Assembly: GCF_006716485.1 (NCBI RefSeq)
Contig: NZ_VFPD01000001.1
Location: forward strand, 2,524,008 to 2,588,007
From: Chryseobacterium aquifrigidense
Lineage (GTDB): Bacteria > Bacteroidota > Bacteroidia > Flavobacteriales > Weeksellaceae
Reading direction: 5' to 3'
Length of the DNA: 64,000 bases
The number at the start of each line of letters is the position of its first letter. The stretch's first letter is position 1. The translations under genes and the position numbers were made by a program. This document shows positions 44,037-52,871 of this stretch, piece after piece. The notes beneath the pieces were generated by a model. It had not been told where the DNA came from and ran no database searches. It saw only the letters and a list, made by a program, of their open reading frames with translations.

Positions 44037-45326
44037 ATGGAACAAAAGAAAATATTGATTATCACCTATTACTGGCCTCCTGCGGGAGGTCCTGGTGTTC
44101 AAAGATGGCTGAAGTTTGCAAAATATCTGCCGGATTTCGGCTGGAAACCGATCATCTATACCCCGGAAAATCCCAGTTACCCATTGCTGGATGAAACGTT
44201 GATGAAAGATGTTCCGGAAAATATTGAGATGGTAAGAACCACAATCTGGGAACCTTATCAGCTGGCTGAAAAACTGAATAAGAGCAATAAAAAATTTAAA
44301 GCCGGACAATTTGATGTAGGAAAAAATCAGAGCTGGAAATCCAGACTTTCCATCTGGGTAAGGGGTAATTTTTTCATTCCTGATGCCAGAGTTTTCTGGG
44401 TAAAACCTTCTGTTAAGTTTCTGGAAAAATACCTGAAAGAAAATTCGATAGACACAATCGTTACTTCCGGCCCACCCCACTCTCTCCATTTGATTGGTTT
44501 AGGGCTTAAAAATAAAATGCCGGATTTGAAATGGATTGCCGATTTCCGAGATCCATGGACAGAAATTTCCTATTATAAACACCTGAAATTAACCAAAAGT
44601 TCAGATAAAAAACACCGCCAGCTGGAAAGTGCTGTATTTAAAAATGCGGATATCACGCTGGCAACAAGTTATACTGATGCGGAAAACTTCAGGAAAGCAG
44701 GAGCCAATGCGGTTTGTATTACGAACGGATTTGATGAGAGTGATTCTGATAATAATGTAAAAGGACAAATAAGTCAAGCATTTACCTTAAGTTATATCGG
44801 TGTTTTGGAACAACTCAGAAATCCTGAGAATCTTTGGAAAGCACTCGACGAACTGGTGAAAGAAAATGCTGAATTTGCAACTGATTTTAAGTTGAAATTT
44901 GTAGGAAGAATCGATGATAAAATCCTTCAGGCTATCGAAAGTTCAAGTCTGAAAAACCATATCCGGAATCTCGGATATCTTGCTCATGGGAAAGCTGTAG
45001 AAGAAATGCAGAATTCTGATCTGCTTCTTATAACCAATTTCCCGAATGAATCTTCAAAAGGAATTATCCCTGGAAAAATATTTGAATATCTCGCTTCAGG
45101 AAAACAGATCCTGTCATTCGGTCCGGATAGAGCTGATGTTGCAAAAATTCTGGAGGAAACCCAGGCAGGAAAACATTTCAGTTATCAGGATACAGAAACT
45201 GTCAAGAAATTTATTCTTGAAAAATATGAGCTGTGGAAAAATGGCAGCCTGATAGAAAACACTCAGCATATTGAGCAGTTCTCAAGAAAAAACCTGACCC
45301 GTCAGCTGACTGAAATTTTGAAATAA
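44037..45326 (+). CDS. Glycosyltransferase family 4 protein
   Basis: This is a 429-residue GT-B fold glycosyltransferase. The N-terminal domain has ITYYWPPAGGPGVQRWLKFA, the inter-domain region has VTSGPPHSLHLIGLGLK and WIADFRDPWTEISYYK, and the donor-binding C-terminal half has GIIPGKIFEYLASGKQIL. Such enzymes build surface polysaccharide or LPS outer core. It directly follows the YfhO gene (57 bp), suggesting both work on envelope glycans. The sugar donor cannot be read. Confidence 0.88.
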   Translation: MEQKKILIITYYWPPAGGPGVQRWLKFAKYLPDFGWKPIIYTPENPSYPLLDETLMKDVPENIEMVRTTIWEPYQLAEKLNKSNKKFKAGQFDVGKNQSWKSRLSIWVRGNFFIPDARVFWVKPSVKFLEKYLKENSIDTIVTSGPPHSLHLIGLGLKNKMPDLKWIADFRDPWTEISYYKHLKLTKSSDKKHRQLESAVFKNADITLATSYTDAENFRKAGANAVCITNGFDESDSDNNVKGQISQAFTLSYIGVLEQLRNPENLWKALDELVKENAEFATDFKLKFVGRIDDKILQAIESSSLKNHIRNLGYLAHGKAVEEMQNSDLLLITNFPNESSKGIIPGKIFEYLASGKQILSFGPDRADVAKILEETQAGKHFSYQDTETVKKFILEKYELWKNGSLIENTQHIEQFSRKNLTRQLTEILK

Positions 45327-45335
45327 AAAAAAAGG

Positions 45336-45374
45336 AAGTTAGAAGCTGGAAGTTTATATTCCGCTTCTAACTTT
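45336..45374. terminator. Bidirectional terminator-like hairpin
   Basis: AAGTTAGAAGC (45336-45346) pairs with GCTTCTAACTT (45363-45373), with inner GGAA/TTCC, between the convergent glycosyltransferase and lipoprotein genes. Its arm is the same GTTAGAAGCTGGAAG element as at 6499. Confidence 0.65.
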
Positions 45375-45387
45375 TAACTTTTAACTT

Positions 45388-46029
45388 CTATATCGTCCAC
45401 TGGTCATTTACCACCGCAATCAGATAATATTTACCCTGAAATTCTTCAAACACAAAACGAACTGTTTTCCAATCCATTTCACCGGACTTTTCAGTTCCTT
45501 TGATATAGTTTTCTGTGAAATCAGCTTTTGGATAAATCTCCTTTAAATTATTCAGGGAATTTCCTCCTCCAATAAATTTATTTAATGAATATTGGGAAAC
45601 TGTAAAATCCTTAGAAAACACCCATTTTCCAAGATAATCATTGATCGTTGCTTTATACGGATCGCCTGAACCATCTTGTGCTCCCCAGGTAAACAAAGTT
45701 TTTGTAGGCTGATATTTTTCAAAATCTGCTTTGGAAAAATGTTTATCTTCCTTTACATTAACAAAAGCATACATTGAAAAACGAATTCCTTTTTCGGGAT
45801 GAATCAAAGAAGTAAAGGTAGTATAATCTTTAGTCTTAAGTGATTTCAAAACCTCATCATTTGTCTGCTTTAAAACAACTTCTTTATTGTCATTATTCTG
45901 AACGGTGCCTGCACTGTCTGTTTTATTTTGTGCAATGGAATCTATCACATTGGGAACAGGTTTTCCTGCCTCTTTTTTACAGGCTACAGCCAGAACCAAA
46001 ACAGCCAATGGAATAAGTAATTTTTTCAT
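45388..46029 (-). CDS. Lipoprotein of unknown function
   Basis: This 213-residue lipoprotein has lipobox AVAC (Cys17). A short Lys/Asp/Asn linker is followed by an alpha/beta domain. It contains EVLKSLKTKDYTTFTSLIHP, RFSMYAFVNVKEDKHFSKAD, and KTLFTWGAQDGSGDPYKATI, and ends VRFVFEEFQGKYYLIAVVND. The fold resembles NTF2-like envelope lipoproteins, but no catalytic motif is evident. It is transcribed alone, convergent with the glycosyltransferase and divergent from the ypdA-like gene. Confidence 0.72.
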   Translation of the reverse strand: MKKLLIPLAVLVLAVACKKEAGKPVPNVIDSIAQNKTDSAGTVQNNDNKEVVLKQTNDEVLKSLKTKDYTTFTSLIHPEKGIRFSMYAFVNVKEDKHFSKADFEKYQPTKTLFTWGAQDGSGDPYKATINDYLGKWVFSKDFTVSQYSLNKFIGGGNSLNNLKEIYPKADFTENYIKGTEKSGEMDWKTVRFVFEEFQGKYYLIAVVNDQWTI

Positions 46030-46148
46030 ATTTTATATTTAGCAATTCGTAAAAAACACCAAAACTGATGCCAAGTGGTAAATGATGTAAAGAGATAAAG
46101 ACTATGAGAGTTCATGAGTTATAGCTTCTCATTTTAAAAATTACATCG

Positions 46149-46156
46149 TACATTTG
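46149..46156 (+). promoter_or_regulatory. -7-like element next to the ypdA-like start
   Basis: TACATTTG matches TAnnTTTG exactly and ends four bases before the ATG at 46161, so the message would be leaderless or nearly so. No TTG was found at the -33 position, so the assignment is weak. Confidence 0.3.
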
Positions 46157-46160
46157 TTAG

Positions 46161-47126
46161 ATGGAAATATTGGATATTCTCATTATCGGGGCCGGACCCA
46201 TCGGTTTGAACTGCGCCCTTGAAGCTCAAAAAAACAATCTTAGTCATGTAATCATAGAAAAAGGAACTATTGTCAATTCACTGTACAATTATCCTTTATA
46301 CATGCGTTTTTTCTCCACTGCGGAAAAGCTGGAGATTGATGAAGTTCCGTTTATTTCTACCGCTCCAAAACCGGGAAGACAGGAAGCACTGGAATACTAT
46401 CAGGGCATTGCCAGACAAAAAAATCTGAAAATCAATCTCTATGAAAAAGTTCTGAATGTTTCTAAAAGGGATGAAATATTTGAGATCAAAACCGCCAAAG
46501 CAATCTATCAGGCTAAAAATGTAGTTATTGCTACCGGATTCTATGATATTCCAAACCTGATGAATATTCCCGGTGAAAATCTTCCGAAAGTTAAACATTA
46601 TTATACGGAACCTTACCCTTACGCAAGACAGAAAATTGTTGTGGTAGGATGCAGTAATTCTGCTGTAGATGCAGCGTTGGAAACGTATCGGAAAGGAGCT
46701 GAAGTTACAATGATTATCCGTCATGCTGAGATTTCCAAAAGTGTAAAATATTGGGTAAAACCGGATATAGAAAACAGAATTGCAGAAGGCAGCATTAAGG
46801 CTCATTTTAATGCAGAAATGATCGAAATTAAAGAAAATTCTGTTGTTTTTAAAGATGAGAAAGGAGAAACACACGAAATTGACAATGATTTCGTATTGGC
46901 TATGACGGGTTATCTTCCGGATTTTGATTTCCTGAGAAATTCTGGTATTGAACTCAACGGAGATTGCCTGAACCCATTTTACAATCCTGAAACAATGGAA
47001 ACCAATATTCCCAATCTCTATCTTGCGGGAGTGGTGTGTGGAGGAAAAGATACTCATCTCTGGTTTATTGAAAACTCCAGGATTCATGCGAATATGATCA
47101 TCAGTTCGATTATTTCAAAATTTTAA
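46161..47126 (+). CDS. ypdA: YpdA family putative bacillithiol disulfide reductase
   Basis: This is a 321-residue FAD/NAD(P)-binding oxidoreductase. Its N-terminal FAD motif is IIGAGPIGLNCALEAQKNN, its NADPH motif is VVVGCSNSAVDAALETYRKG, and the late FAD block is PNLYLAGVVCGGKDTHLWFI. Compared with thioredoxin reductases there is no CxxC between the domains, as in YpdA/Bdr. YpdA reduces bacillithiol disulfide with NADPH. Bacteroidota with YpdA generally make bacillithiol, so a redox-buffer role fits. It stands alone, ended by a 20-bp-stem terminator. Confidence 0.9.
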   Translation: MEILDILIIGAGPIGLNCALEAQKNNLSHVIIEKGTIVNSLYNYPLYMRFFSTAEKLEIDEVPFISTAPKPGRQEALEYYQGIARQKNLKINLYEKVLNVSKRDEIFEIKTAKAIYQAKNVVIATGFYDIPNLMNIPGENLPKVKHYYTEPYPYARQKIVVVGCSNSAVDAALETYRKGAEVTMIIRHAEISKSVKYWVKPDIENRIAEGSIKAHFNAEMIEIKENSVVFKDEKGETHEIDNDFVLAMTGYLPDFDFLRNSGIELNGDCLNPFYNPETMETNIPNLYLAGVVCGGKDTHLWFIENSRIHANMIISSIISKF

Positions 47127-47150
47127 TCATAGACGGACTAATATATATTA

Positions 47151-47196
47151 AAAAGGCTTCGGGCAATTTCTACGAAATTGCCCGAAGCCTTTTATT
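47151..47196. terminator. Bidirectional terminator, 20-bp perfect stem
   Basis: AAAAGGCTTCGGGCAATTTC (47151-47170), loop TAC, then the exact complement to 47193 with T-run. It lies between the convergent ypdA-like and MFS genes. Confidence 0.88.
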
Positions 47197-47219
47197 TTAA
47201 AATTCATGAATCAAAAGCA

Positions 47220-48458
47220 TTATATAATGTCTTCTTCAACTTTATTTTTATCCTTAAGCATCCACGGAATGATAAAGTAAAAGCCGATGGCAATAGCTGT
47301 GGCCAATACTCCAGTTCCGATCCAAAGGGTACTGAATCCTAGTTTTTCTGCAATCAGTGTTCCTATATAAGGTGTGATGATAAATGCAATGGAAAATGAC
47401 ATCCCGTTCAACCCCATGTAGGCACCTTTATTATTCTCTCCTGAGCGTAATGCGGTAATGGTTGACATAAAAGGAAGCGTCCATATTTCTCCTACACAAA
47501 GTAAGGTCATAGACAGCACAAGGGTAATCATACTATAATCGAAAGCCAGCATTGCATAAGAAACTCCACACAGGAAAGTCCCGATAAGCATGGTAAAAGC
47601 TAAAGTAAAATACTTTTCAGCAATCTGTACCAGTCCCATTTCAAGCAGCACAATCAGGAAACCGCTGTATCCCAGAATATACCCGATATTTTGCTGGCTC
47701 ATATGTGCCGTATCTTTATAAAATATCGTCAGCGTACTGAACAACTGGAAGAAACATATGGAAAACAACATACAGAATACACAGTAAATCAAAAACTTAC
47801 CATCACGATATGGAGAGCTTTCTTTTTTAATAACAATGGCTTCTTTTACCTTTTTCGCCTGCTGTTTAGCTAATCTAGCACGGTCTTTAAAGAACCAGAT
47901 ATACATCAGCCCTGCCAGCAAAGCAGCCAGCGCATTACTGAAAAACAGAAACTCATAAGAAATAGCAGATAAAATACCTCCCAAAGCGGGCCCGATAGAA
48001 AATCCAAGATTTACCGCCATTCTGTTCAGAGAGAAAGCTCTTGTGATATTTTCAGGTTTTGCATATTTGGTAATCGCCACCGAATTTGCCGGACGGAAAG
48101 TTTCACTGACAATACTCTGCGCTAAAATAATTCCCGCCAGACCAGCTTCCGTCGTAAAGAGCGGAATCATACAGAACAAAGGAACACTAAGAAGTAAGCT
48201 CAGACTCTGTACTCTGTATTCGCCTATTTTATCCGTAATCATACCTCCCAGCCATGATCCGATCACCGAACCTATCCCAAAAAAACTCAGTACAATTCCG
48301 GAATTTTCTATACTGAAATGTAAATGATTCGTCATATAAACTCCCAGAAACGGTAGTACCATAGAACCGGCCCTGTTGATGAGCATTACCAACGCCAGCA
48401 TCCAACTCTCCTGCGAGAGTCCTTTGAAAGAACTCGTATATACGTTAATTAATCTCAC
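47220..48458 (-). CDS. MFS transporter
   Basis: This is a 412-residue major-facilitator protein with 12 predicted helices. The loop 2-3 signature is GSWLGGMITDKIGEYRVQSL. Other features are PANSVAITKYAKPENITRAF in the loop after helix 4, and AVNLGFSIGPALGG in helix 5 (motif C-like, G-x-x-x-G-P-x-x-G-G). This fits a drug/H+ antiporter-type or MdtH-like exporter. The substrate is unknown. The start is a GTG at 48458. It lies divergent from the araC regulator across a 245-bp gap and might be a second target of it. Confidence 0.86.
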   Translation of the reverse strand: MRLINVYTSSFKGLSQESWMLALVMLINRAGSMVLPFLGVYMTNHLHFSIENSGIVLSFFGIGSVIGSWLGGMITDKIGEYRVQSLSLLLSVPLFCMIPLFTTEAGLAGIILAQSIVSETFRPANSVAITKYAKPENITRAFSLNRMAVNLGFSIGPALGGILSAISYEFLFFSNALAALLAGLMYIWFFKDRARLAKQQAKKVKEAIVIKKESSPYRDGKFLIYCVFCMLFSICFFQLFSTLTIFYKDTAHMSQQNIGYILGYSGFLIVLLEMGLVQIAEKYFTLAFTMLIGTFLCGVSYAMLAFDYSMITLVLSMTLLCVGEIWTLPFMSTITALRSGENNKGAYMGLNGMSFSIAFIITPYIGTLIAEKLGFSTLWIGTGVLATAIAIGFYFIIPWMLKDKNKVEEDII

Positions 48459-48703
48459 AATAATATTTTGGGGAAATTTGAAAGTGCAAAATTAGATAAA
48501 AATAACCCAAAAGCCTGTATTTAAACCTCTTTTTTATAAATAACATCGATTAAAACAGAATAACATCGATAGCCTGAAAAAAATAATTTTTTAACACACA
48601 AAAACGAAAAAACTTTCGTGAAAATCGTAAATTGCAGTAACAACAAGGGTTTTTAAACTAAAACCATTTAAAAACATAATAAAAATCTAACCGATACTGA
48701 AGA

Positions 48704-49585
48704 ATGGTAACCTACGAAAATTTACATGATACGCTATCTTTTTACAGTATTGACTGCCGGCAATCCTACTACATTTCTTCAGGAAAACCCATTTTTGAAT
48801 TTCCAAAGGCTCCTTTCAGAATGGACTATTATGCTCTGTGTGTCTGTACTGCCGGAGAAATCAGTATTGAGATAGATCGTCAGGAATATAAAGTAGATGT
48901 TCATGATTTTCTTATTGCAGCCCCTTCCACAATTGTAAAATTTGGAAAAACCAGTGATGATTTCACAATGAAACTGTTGTTCTTTGACAAAAATTTTCTG
49001 ATTAAAAATATTTCCAATCCTTTTATCATTGAAAAAATGAACCTTTTCTCTAAAGGTTCATACAACATCATCAAAACTACGGCAACAAATTCGTCACTGC
49101 TGCAAAATCTTCTGGATTATCTTGACAAAAAATCTCAAAAGGAAGGAAAGTTTACGGAAGAAATTATCCGTACCATTATTTTCAATCTACTGCTGGAGAC
49201 CGCTGAGATTATAGAACAGGAAAACGCCGCAAATCCCGATAAAAAAGAAGAAGGAAAAAAAGACCTTTATCTTAAATTTGGTCAACTGATCAGAGAAAAT
49301 ATTACCAGAGAGCGAATGGTTCAGTTTTATGCGGATCAACTTCATGTTTCCAATAAATATCTCATTGAGATTATTAAAAAAGCAAGCGGAAAAACGCCTC
49401 ATGAGGTTATTGATGAAGCTTTACTGAAAGAAGCTTATGTCATGCTCGGAAATCCCGATATGACGATTTCTGAAATTGCATTCGGGTTACAATTTAACTC
49501 CGCCTCGGCTTTCGGCCGTTTCTTTAAAAAACATACTACGCTTTCTCCATCAGAATACAGAATGAAAGAAAATATTCAGTCATGA
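48704..49585 (+). CDS. AraC family transcriptional regulator
   Basis: This 293-residue protein has an N-terminal cupin-like sensor domain (about 15-130; YALCVCTAGEISIEIDRQEY; FLIAAPSTIVKFG). The C-terminal AraC double helix-turn-helix (about 190-290) contains YADQLHVSNKYLIEIIKKAS, GKTPHEVIDEALLKEA and ISEIAFGLQFNSASAFGRFF. AraC proteins usually activate neighbours. A 13-bp direct repeat starts directly after its stop and before the oleate hydratase promoter, making that operon the likely target. The ligand, perhaps a fatty acid, is inferred only from context. Confidence 0.93.
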   Translation: MVTYENLHDTLSFYSIDCRQSYYISSGKPIFEFPKAPFRMDYYALCVCTAGEISIEIDRQEYKVDVHDFLIAAPSTIVKFGKTSDDFTMKLLFFDKNFLIKNISNPFIIEKMNLFSKGSYNIIKTTATNSSLLQNLLDYLDKKSQKEGKFTEEIIRTIIFNLLLETAEIIEQENAANPDKKEEGKKDLYLKFGQLIRENITRERMVQFYADQLHVSNKYLIEIIKKASGKTPHEVIDEALLKEAYVMLGNPDMTISEIAFGLQFNSASAFGRFFKKHTTLSPSEYRMKENIQS

Positions 49586-49619
49586 GAATTTGGGGATAAT
49601 AATTCTGAACTTGGGGATA
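49586..49619 (+). promoter_or_regulatory. 13-bp direct repeat, likely AraC-type operator
   Basis: GAATTTGGGGATA (49586-49598) and GAACTTGGGGATA (49607-49619) are direct repeats exactly 21 bp apart, two helical turns, the geometry bound by AraC-type activators. They end about 23 bases before a weak -7 TACCTTTA (49642-49649) and cover the -33 position, which has no TTG. Confidence 0.6.
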
Positions 49620-49641
49620 TATATCGCTTTTTGAATAGAGG

Positions 49642-49649
49642 TACCTTTA
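49642..49649 (+). promoter_or_regulatory. -7-like element of oleate hydratase operon
   Basis: TACCTTTA differs from TAnnTTTG only in the last base. It lies 25 bases before the ohyA ATG. With no -33 TTG, the promoter probably depends on an activator bound at the direct repeats upstream. Confidence 0.4.
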
Positions 49650-49674
49650 TACTGTTAATTAAAAACAATAAAAG

Positions 49675-51603
49675 ATGAGTACGATCAATTCAAAATTCGA
49701 TAAAGTTTTAAAAGCCTCTGACCAGTTTGGAAATGTAAACCACGAACCGGATTCAAGTAAAGAAGTTCAGATTAACACTCCTGAAAAAACAATGCCTTTC
49801 TCCGATCAGATCGGAAACTATCAACGTAATAAAGGTATCCCCTTACAATCTTATGAAAACAGTAAAATTTATATTGTAGGAAGCGGAATTGCAGGGATGT
49901 CTGCCGCTTATTATTTTATCCGTGATGGCCGTGTGCCAGGTAAAAATATTATTTTCCTTGATCAGCTGAATGTTGAAGGCGGATCTCTGGATGGAGCCGG
50001 TAACGCAAAAGACGGTTACATCATCCGTGGAGGAAGAGAAATGGATATGACCTATGAAAATTTATGGGATATGTTCCAGGATATTCCAGCTTTGGAGCTT
50101 CCTGCCCCCTACAGTGTATTGGATGAATACCGTCTTGTTAATGACAACGACCCGAATTACTCTAAAGCAAGATTGATCCACAATCAGGGACAGATCAAGG
50201 ATTTCAGCAAATTCGGACTTGAGAAAAAAGATCAGCTGGCGATTGTAAAACTGCTGTTAAAGAAAAAAGAAGAGTTAGACGATCTTACCATTGAAGATTA
50301 TTTTTCTGAATCTTTGCTCAACAGTAATTTCTGGTTCTTCTGGCGTTCTATGTTTGCCTTCGAAAACTGGCACAGCTTACTGGAACTGAAACTGTATATG
50401 CACAGATTCCTTCATGCCATTGATGGAATGAAAGATTTCTCATGTCTGGTATTCCCAAAATATAACCAGTATGATACCTATGTAACTCCATTAAAAAACT
50501 TCCTGGTAGAAAAAGGAGTGCAGATTCAGTTCAACACGTTGGTAAAAGACCTTGATATTCATATCAATACAGAAGGAAAAACGGTAGAAGGAATCATCAC
50601 TGAACAAAATGGAGAGGAAGTAAGAATACCGATTAGTAAAGATGATTATGTTATCGTAACTACCGGTTCTATGACCGAAAGTACTTTCTACGGAGACAAC
50701 AATACTGTTCCCGAAGTTACCATAGACAACAGCAGTGCAGGACAAAGTGCAGGATGGAAACTTTGGAAAAATTTGGCAGCAAAATCCGAAGTGTTCGGGA
50801 AACCTGAAAAATTCTGTAGCCATATTGAAAAATCTTCATGGGAATCTGCTACATTAACCTGTCGTCCTTCAGCTTTTACAGAGAAACTGAAAGAATTGTG
50901 TGTGAATGATCCGTATTCAGGAAGAACAGCTACAGGAGGTATTATTACCATCACAGACTCTAATTGGGTAATGAGTTTTACCTGCAACAGACAGCCGCAT
51001 TTCCCTACTCAGCCGGATGACATCCTTGTAGTTTGGGTATATGCTTTACTGATGGATAAAGAAGGTAATTACATTAAAAAAACAATGCCTCAGTGTACCG
51101 GAAACGAGATCCTGACCGAGCTGTGTTATCATCTGGGAATAAAAGACCAACTTGATAATGTGATAGAAAATACCATTGTACGTACAGCATTCATGCCTTA
51201 TATCACTTCTATGTTTATGCCGAGAGCGATGGGAGACCGTCCGAGAGTCGTTCCTGAAGGATGTACCAACTTAGGTCTTGTAGGACAGTTTGTAGAAACC
51301 AACAATGATGTGGTCTTCACTATGGAAAGTTCTGTAAGAACTGCGAGAATAGCCGTTTATAATCTTCTTAATCTTAATAAACAGGTTCCGGACATCAATC
51401 CGTTGCAGTATGACATCAGACATCTACTGAAAGCGACTCAGGCTTTGAATGACTATAAGCCTTTCTTAGGTGAAGGAATTTTAAGAAAAATATTAAAAGG
51501 AACTTATTTTGAACATATCCTTGTCAACCGTCCTGAAGAAAAAGAAGAACATGAATCTTTCCTAACCAGATTTCAGGAATGGGTAAAAGGAGTAAAAGAT
51601 TAA
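49675..51603 (+). CDS. ohyA: Oleate hydratase
   Basis: This 642-residue FAD-dependent hydratase adds water to the cis-9 double bond of oleate to make 10-hydroxystearate. Diagnostic blocks are the FAD motif [58 protein letters not shown] (catalytic Glu), and [17 protein letters not shown] near the C-terminus. The length matches the family (about 640). In host-associated bacteria it detoxifies unsaturated fatty acids. It is followed 27 bp later by a hydroxyacyl-CoA dehydrogenase gene and preceded by araC, forming an apparent inducible unit. Confidence 0.97.
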   Translation: MSTINSKFDKVLKASDQFGNVNHEPDSSKEVQINTPEKTMPFSDQIGNYQRNKGIPLQSYENSKIYIVGSGIAGMSAAYYFIRDGRVPGKNIIFLDQLNVEGGSLDGAGNAKDGYIIRGGREMDMTYENLWDMFQDIPALELPAPYSVLDEYRLVNDNDPNYSKARLIHNQGQIKDFSKFGLEKKDQLAIVKLLLKKKEELDDLTIEDYFSESLLNSNFWFFWRSMFAFENWHSLLELKLYMHRFLHAIDGMKDFSCLVFPKYNQYDTYVTPLKNFLVEKGVQIQFNTLVKDLDIHINTEGKTVEGIITEQNGEEVRIPISKDDYVIVTTGSMTESTFYGDNNTVPEVTIDNSSAGQSAGWKLWKNLAAKSEVFGKPEKFCSHIEKSSWESATLTCRPSAFTEKLKELCVNDPYSGRTATGGIITITDSNWVMSFTCNRQPHFPTQPDDILVVWVYALLMDKEGNYIKKTMPQCTGNEILTELCYHLGIKDQLDNVIENTIVRTAFMPYITSMFMPRAMGDRPRVVPEGCTNLGLVGQFVETNNDVVFTMESSVRTARIAVYNLLNLNKQVPDINPLQYDIRHLLKATQALNDYKPFLGEGILRKILKGTYFEHILVNRPEEKEEHESFLTRFQEWVKGVKD

Positions 51604-51630
51604 AAGATTAAAAGACTAAATATAAATCTC

Positions 51631-52527
51631 ATGGATTTTAAAAATATTACGATAGCAGGAAGTGGTGTATTAGGATATCAGATTGCCTTCCAGACTGCCT
51701 ATCATGGCTTCAAAGTAACCGTATATGATATCAATGATGAAGTATTGGAAAAAGCCAAAGGTAAATTCACCGCTTTAAGTGAAGCTTACACAAAAGACCT
51801 GGGGGCAACACAGGAACAACTTGATGTCACCTTTAAAAATATCAGCTATTCATCTGATCTTGCCGAAGCGGTAAAAGATGCCGATCTTCTGATAGAAGCA
51901 GTTCCTGAAGATCCAGCCATTAAAACGGAATTCTACCATAAACTGGCTCAGGTAGCCCCTGAAAAAACAGTATTTGCAACGAATTCTTCCACCCTGCTTC
52001 CAGGTCAGTTTGCTGAGGATACAGGAAGACCAGAGAAATTTGTAGCCCTCCATTTTGCCAATGAAATCTGGAAACATAATACCGGAGAGGTAATGCGCCA
52101 TCCGGGCACTTCTCAGGAAGTATTTGATTCAGTCATCAAATTTGCAAAAGATATTGGAATGGTTGCCTTACCTATCCAGAAGGAACAACCTGGATATATT
52201 GTCAATTCATTATTGGTGCCGCTGCTTGACGCTGCAGTCAGTCTCTGGGTGAATGAAGTAGCAGATGTAGAAACAATTGACAAGACCTGGATGGTTGCTA
52301 CCGGAGCACCAACCGGCCCATTCGGAATTCTGGATGTTGTAGGAATTACAACCGCTTATAATATCAATAAAATAGAAGCTGAAGAAACTCAGGATCCATT
52401 AAAGATCAAAGCTGTAGAAAAATTAAAAGAAGAATTTATTGATAAAGGAAAACTGGGAGTATTGACAGGGGAAGGATTTTACAAATATCCTAATCCTGCT
52501 TACCAGGACAAAGACTTTTTGACATAG
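51631..52527 (+). CDS. 3-hydroxyacyl-CoA dehydrogenase (NAD-dependent)
   Basis: This is a 298-residue protein. The N-terminal NAD-binding domain begins ITIAGSGVLGYQIAFQTAYH. Catalytic blocks are FATNSSTLLPGQFAEDTGRP, VALHFANEIWKHNTGEVMRH (His), and PGYIVNSLLVPLLDAAVSLW (Asn). A C-terminal domain ending GEGFYKYPNPAYQ follows. This is the 3-hydroxybutyryl-CoA dehydrogenase (FadB/PaaH-like) family. Its partner gene makes 10-hydroxystearate, which is not a 3-hydroxyacyl-CoA; the dehydrogenase may act on chain-shortened products, or on an unusual substrate. Confidence 0.88.
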   Translation: MDFKNITIAGSGVLGYQIAFQTAYHGFKVTVYDINDEVLEKAKGKFTALSEAYTKDLGATQEQLDVTFKNISYSSDLAEAVKDADLLIEAVPEDPAIKTEFYHKLAQVAPEKTVFATNSSTLLPGQFAEDTGRPEKFVALHFANEIWKHNTGEVMRHPGTSQEVFDSVIKFAKDIGMVALPIQKEQPGYIVNSLLVPLLDAAVSLWVNEVADVETIDKTWMVATGAPTGPFGILDVVGITTAYNINKIEAEETQDPLKIKAVEKLKEEFIDKGKLGVLTGEGFYKYPNPAYQDKDFLT

Positions 52528-52560
52528 AATCCTGAACTTCAAATTTTAAGCTATAAAATA

Positions 52561-52592
52561 AAATCAGGACTTCATTTGGAGTCCTGATTTCG
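52561..52592 (+). terminator. Intrinsic terminator
   Basis: AAATCAGGACT (52561-52571) pairs with AGTCCTGATTT (52580-52590). It lies 33 bases after the dehydrogenase stop. Confidence 0.78.
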
Positions 52593-52818
52593 TTTATAAA
52601 ATTGTATGTTGGAAAACGCAAAGACGCAAGTTTAATTTTTTAAACCGTTTTAAGACGCAAAGATTTTATCTCCGATAAAATTCCATGCAGCTTATTCCTG
52701 GTGATCAAAATGATGATTGATTAAATATTACACTTGCCGGAACTCTTTGATTTCTCTGCGCCTTAAACATCCACCATATATAAAATTCTTAGCACCTTCG
52801 TTGTCCAACAAAAACAAA
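52593..52818. repeat. Intergenic repeat-like region (gcaaagacgcaag type)
   Basis: The 344-bp gap 52528-52871 has no gene. Between the two terminators it carries ACGCAAAGACGCAAG, AAGACGCAAAG and TCTCTGCGCCTTAAA. This is the degenerate phrase family common between Bacteroidota genes and related in flavour to the repeats at 24891-25310. Confidence 0.5.
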
Positions 52819-52850
52819 AAAGCAGAACTCCCAATGAAGTTCTGCTTTAT
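52815..52850 (-). terminator. Intrinsic terminator of glnS
   Basis: AAAGCAGAACT (52819-52829) pairs with AGTTCTGCTTT (52838-52848). On the minus strand it is followed by TTTTTTGTTTTTG, just after glnS. Confidence 0.82.
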
Positions 52851-52871
52851 GTTTATTATTTATTTCTGAAA

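Noticed and set aside
46296..47087. Minus-strand 263-codon open frame
   Set aside because: Long, but antisense to the well-conserved YpdA-like reductase and of Phe/Ile/Arg-rich nonsense composition.
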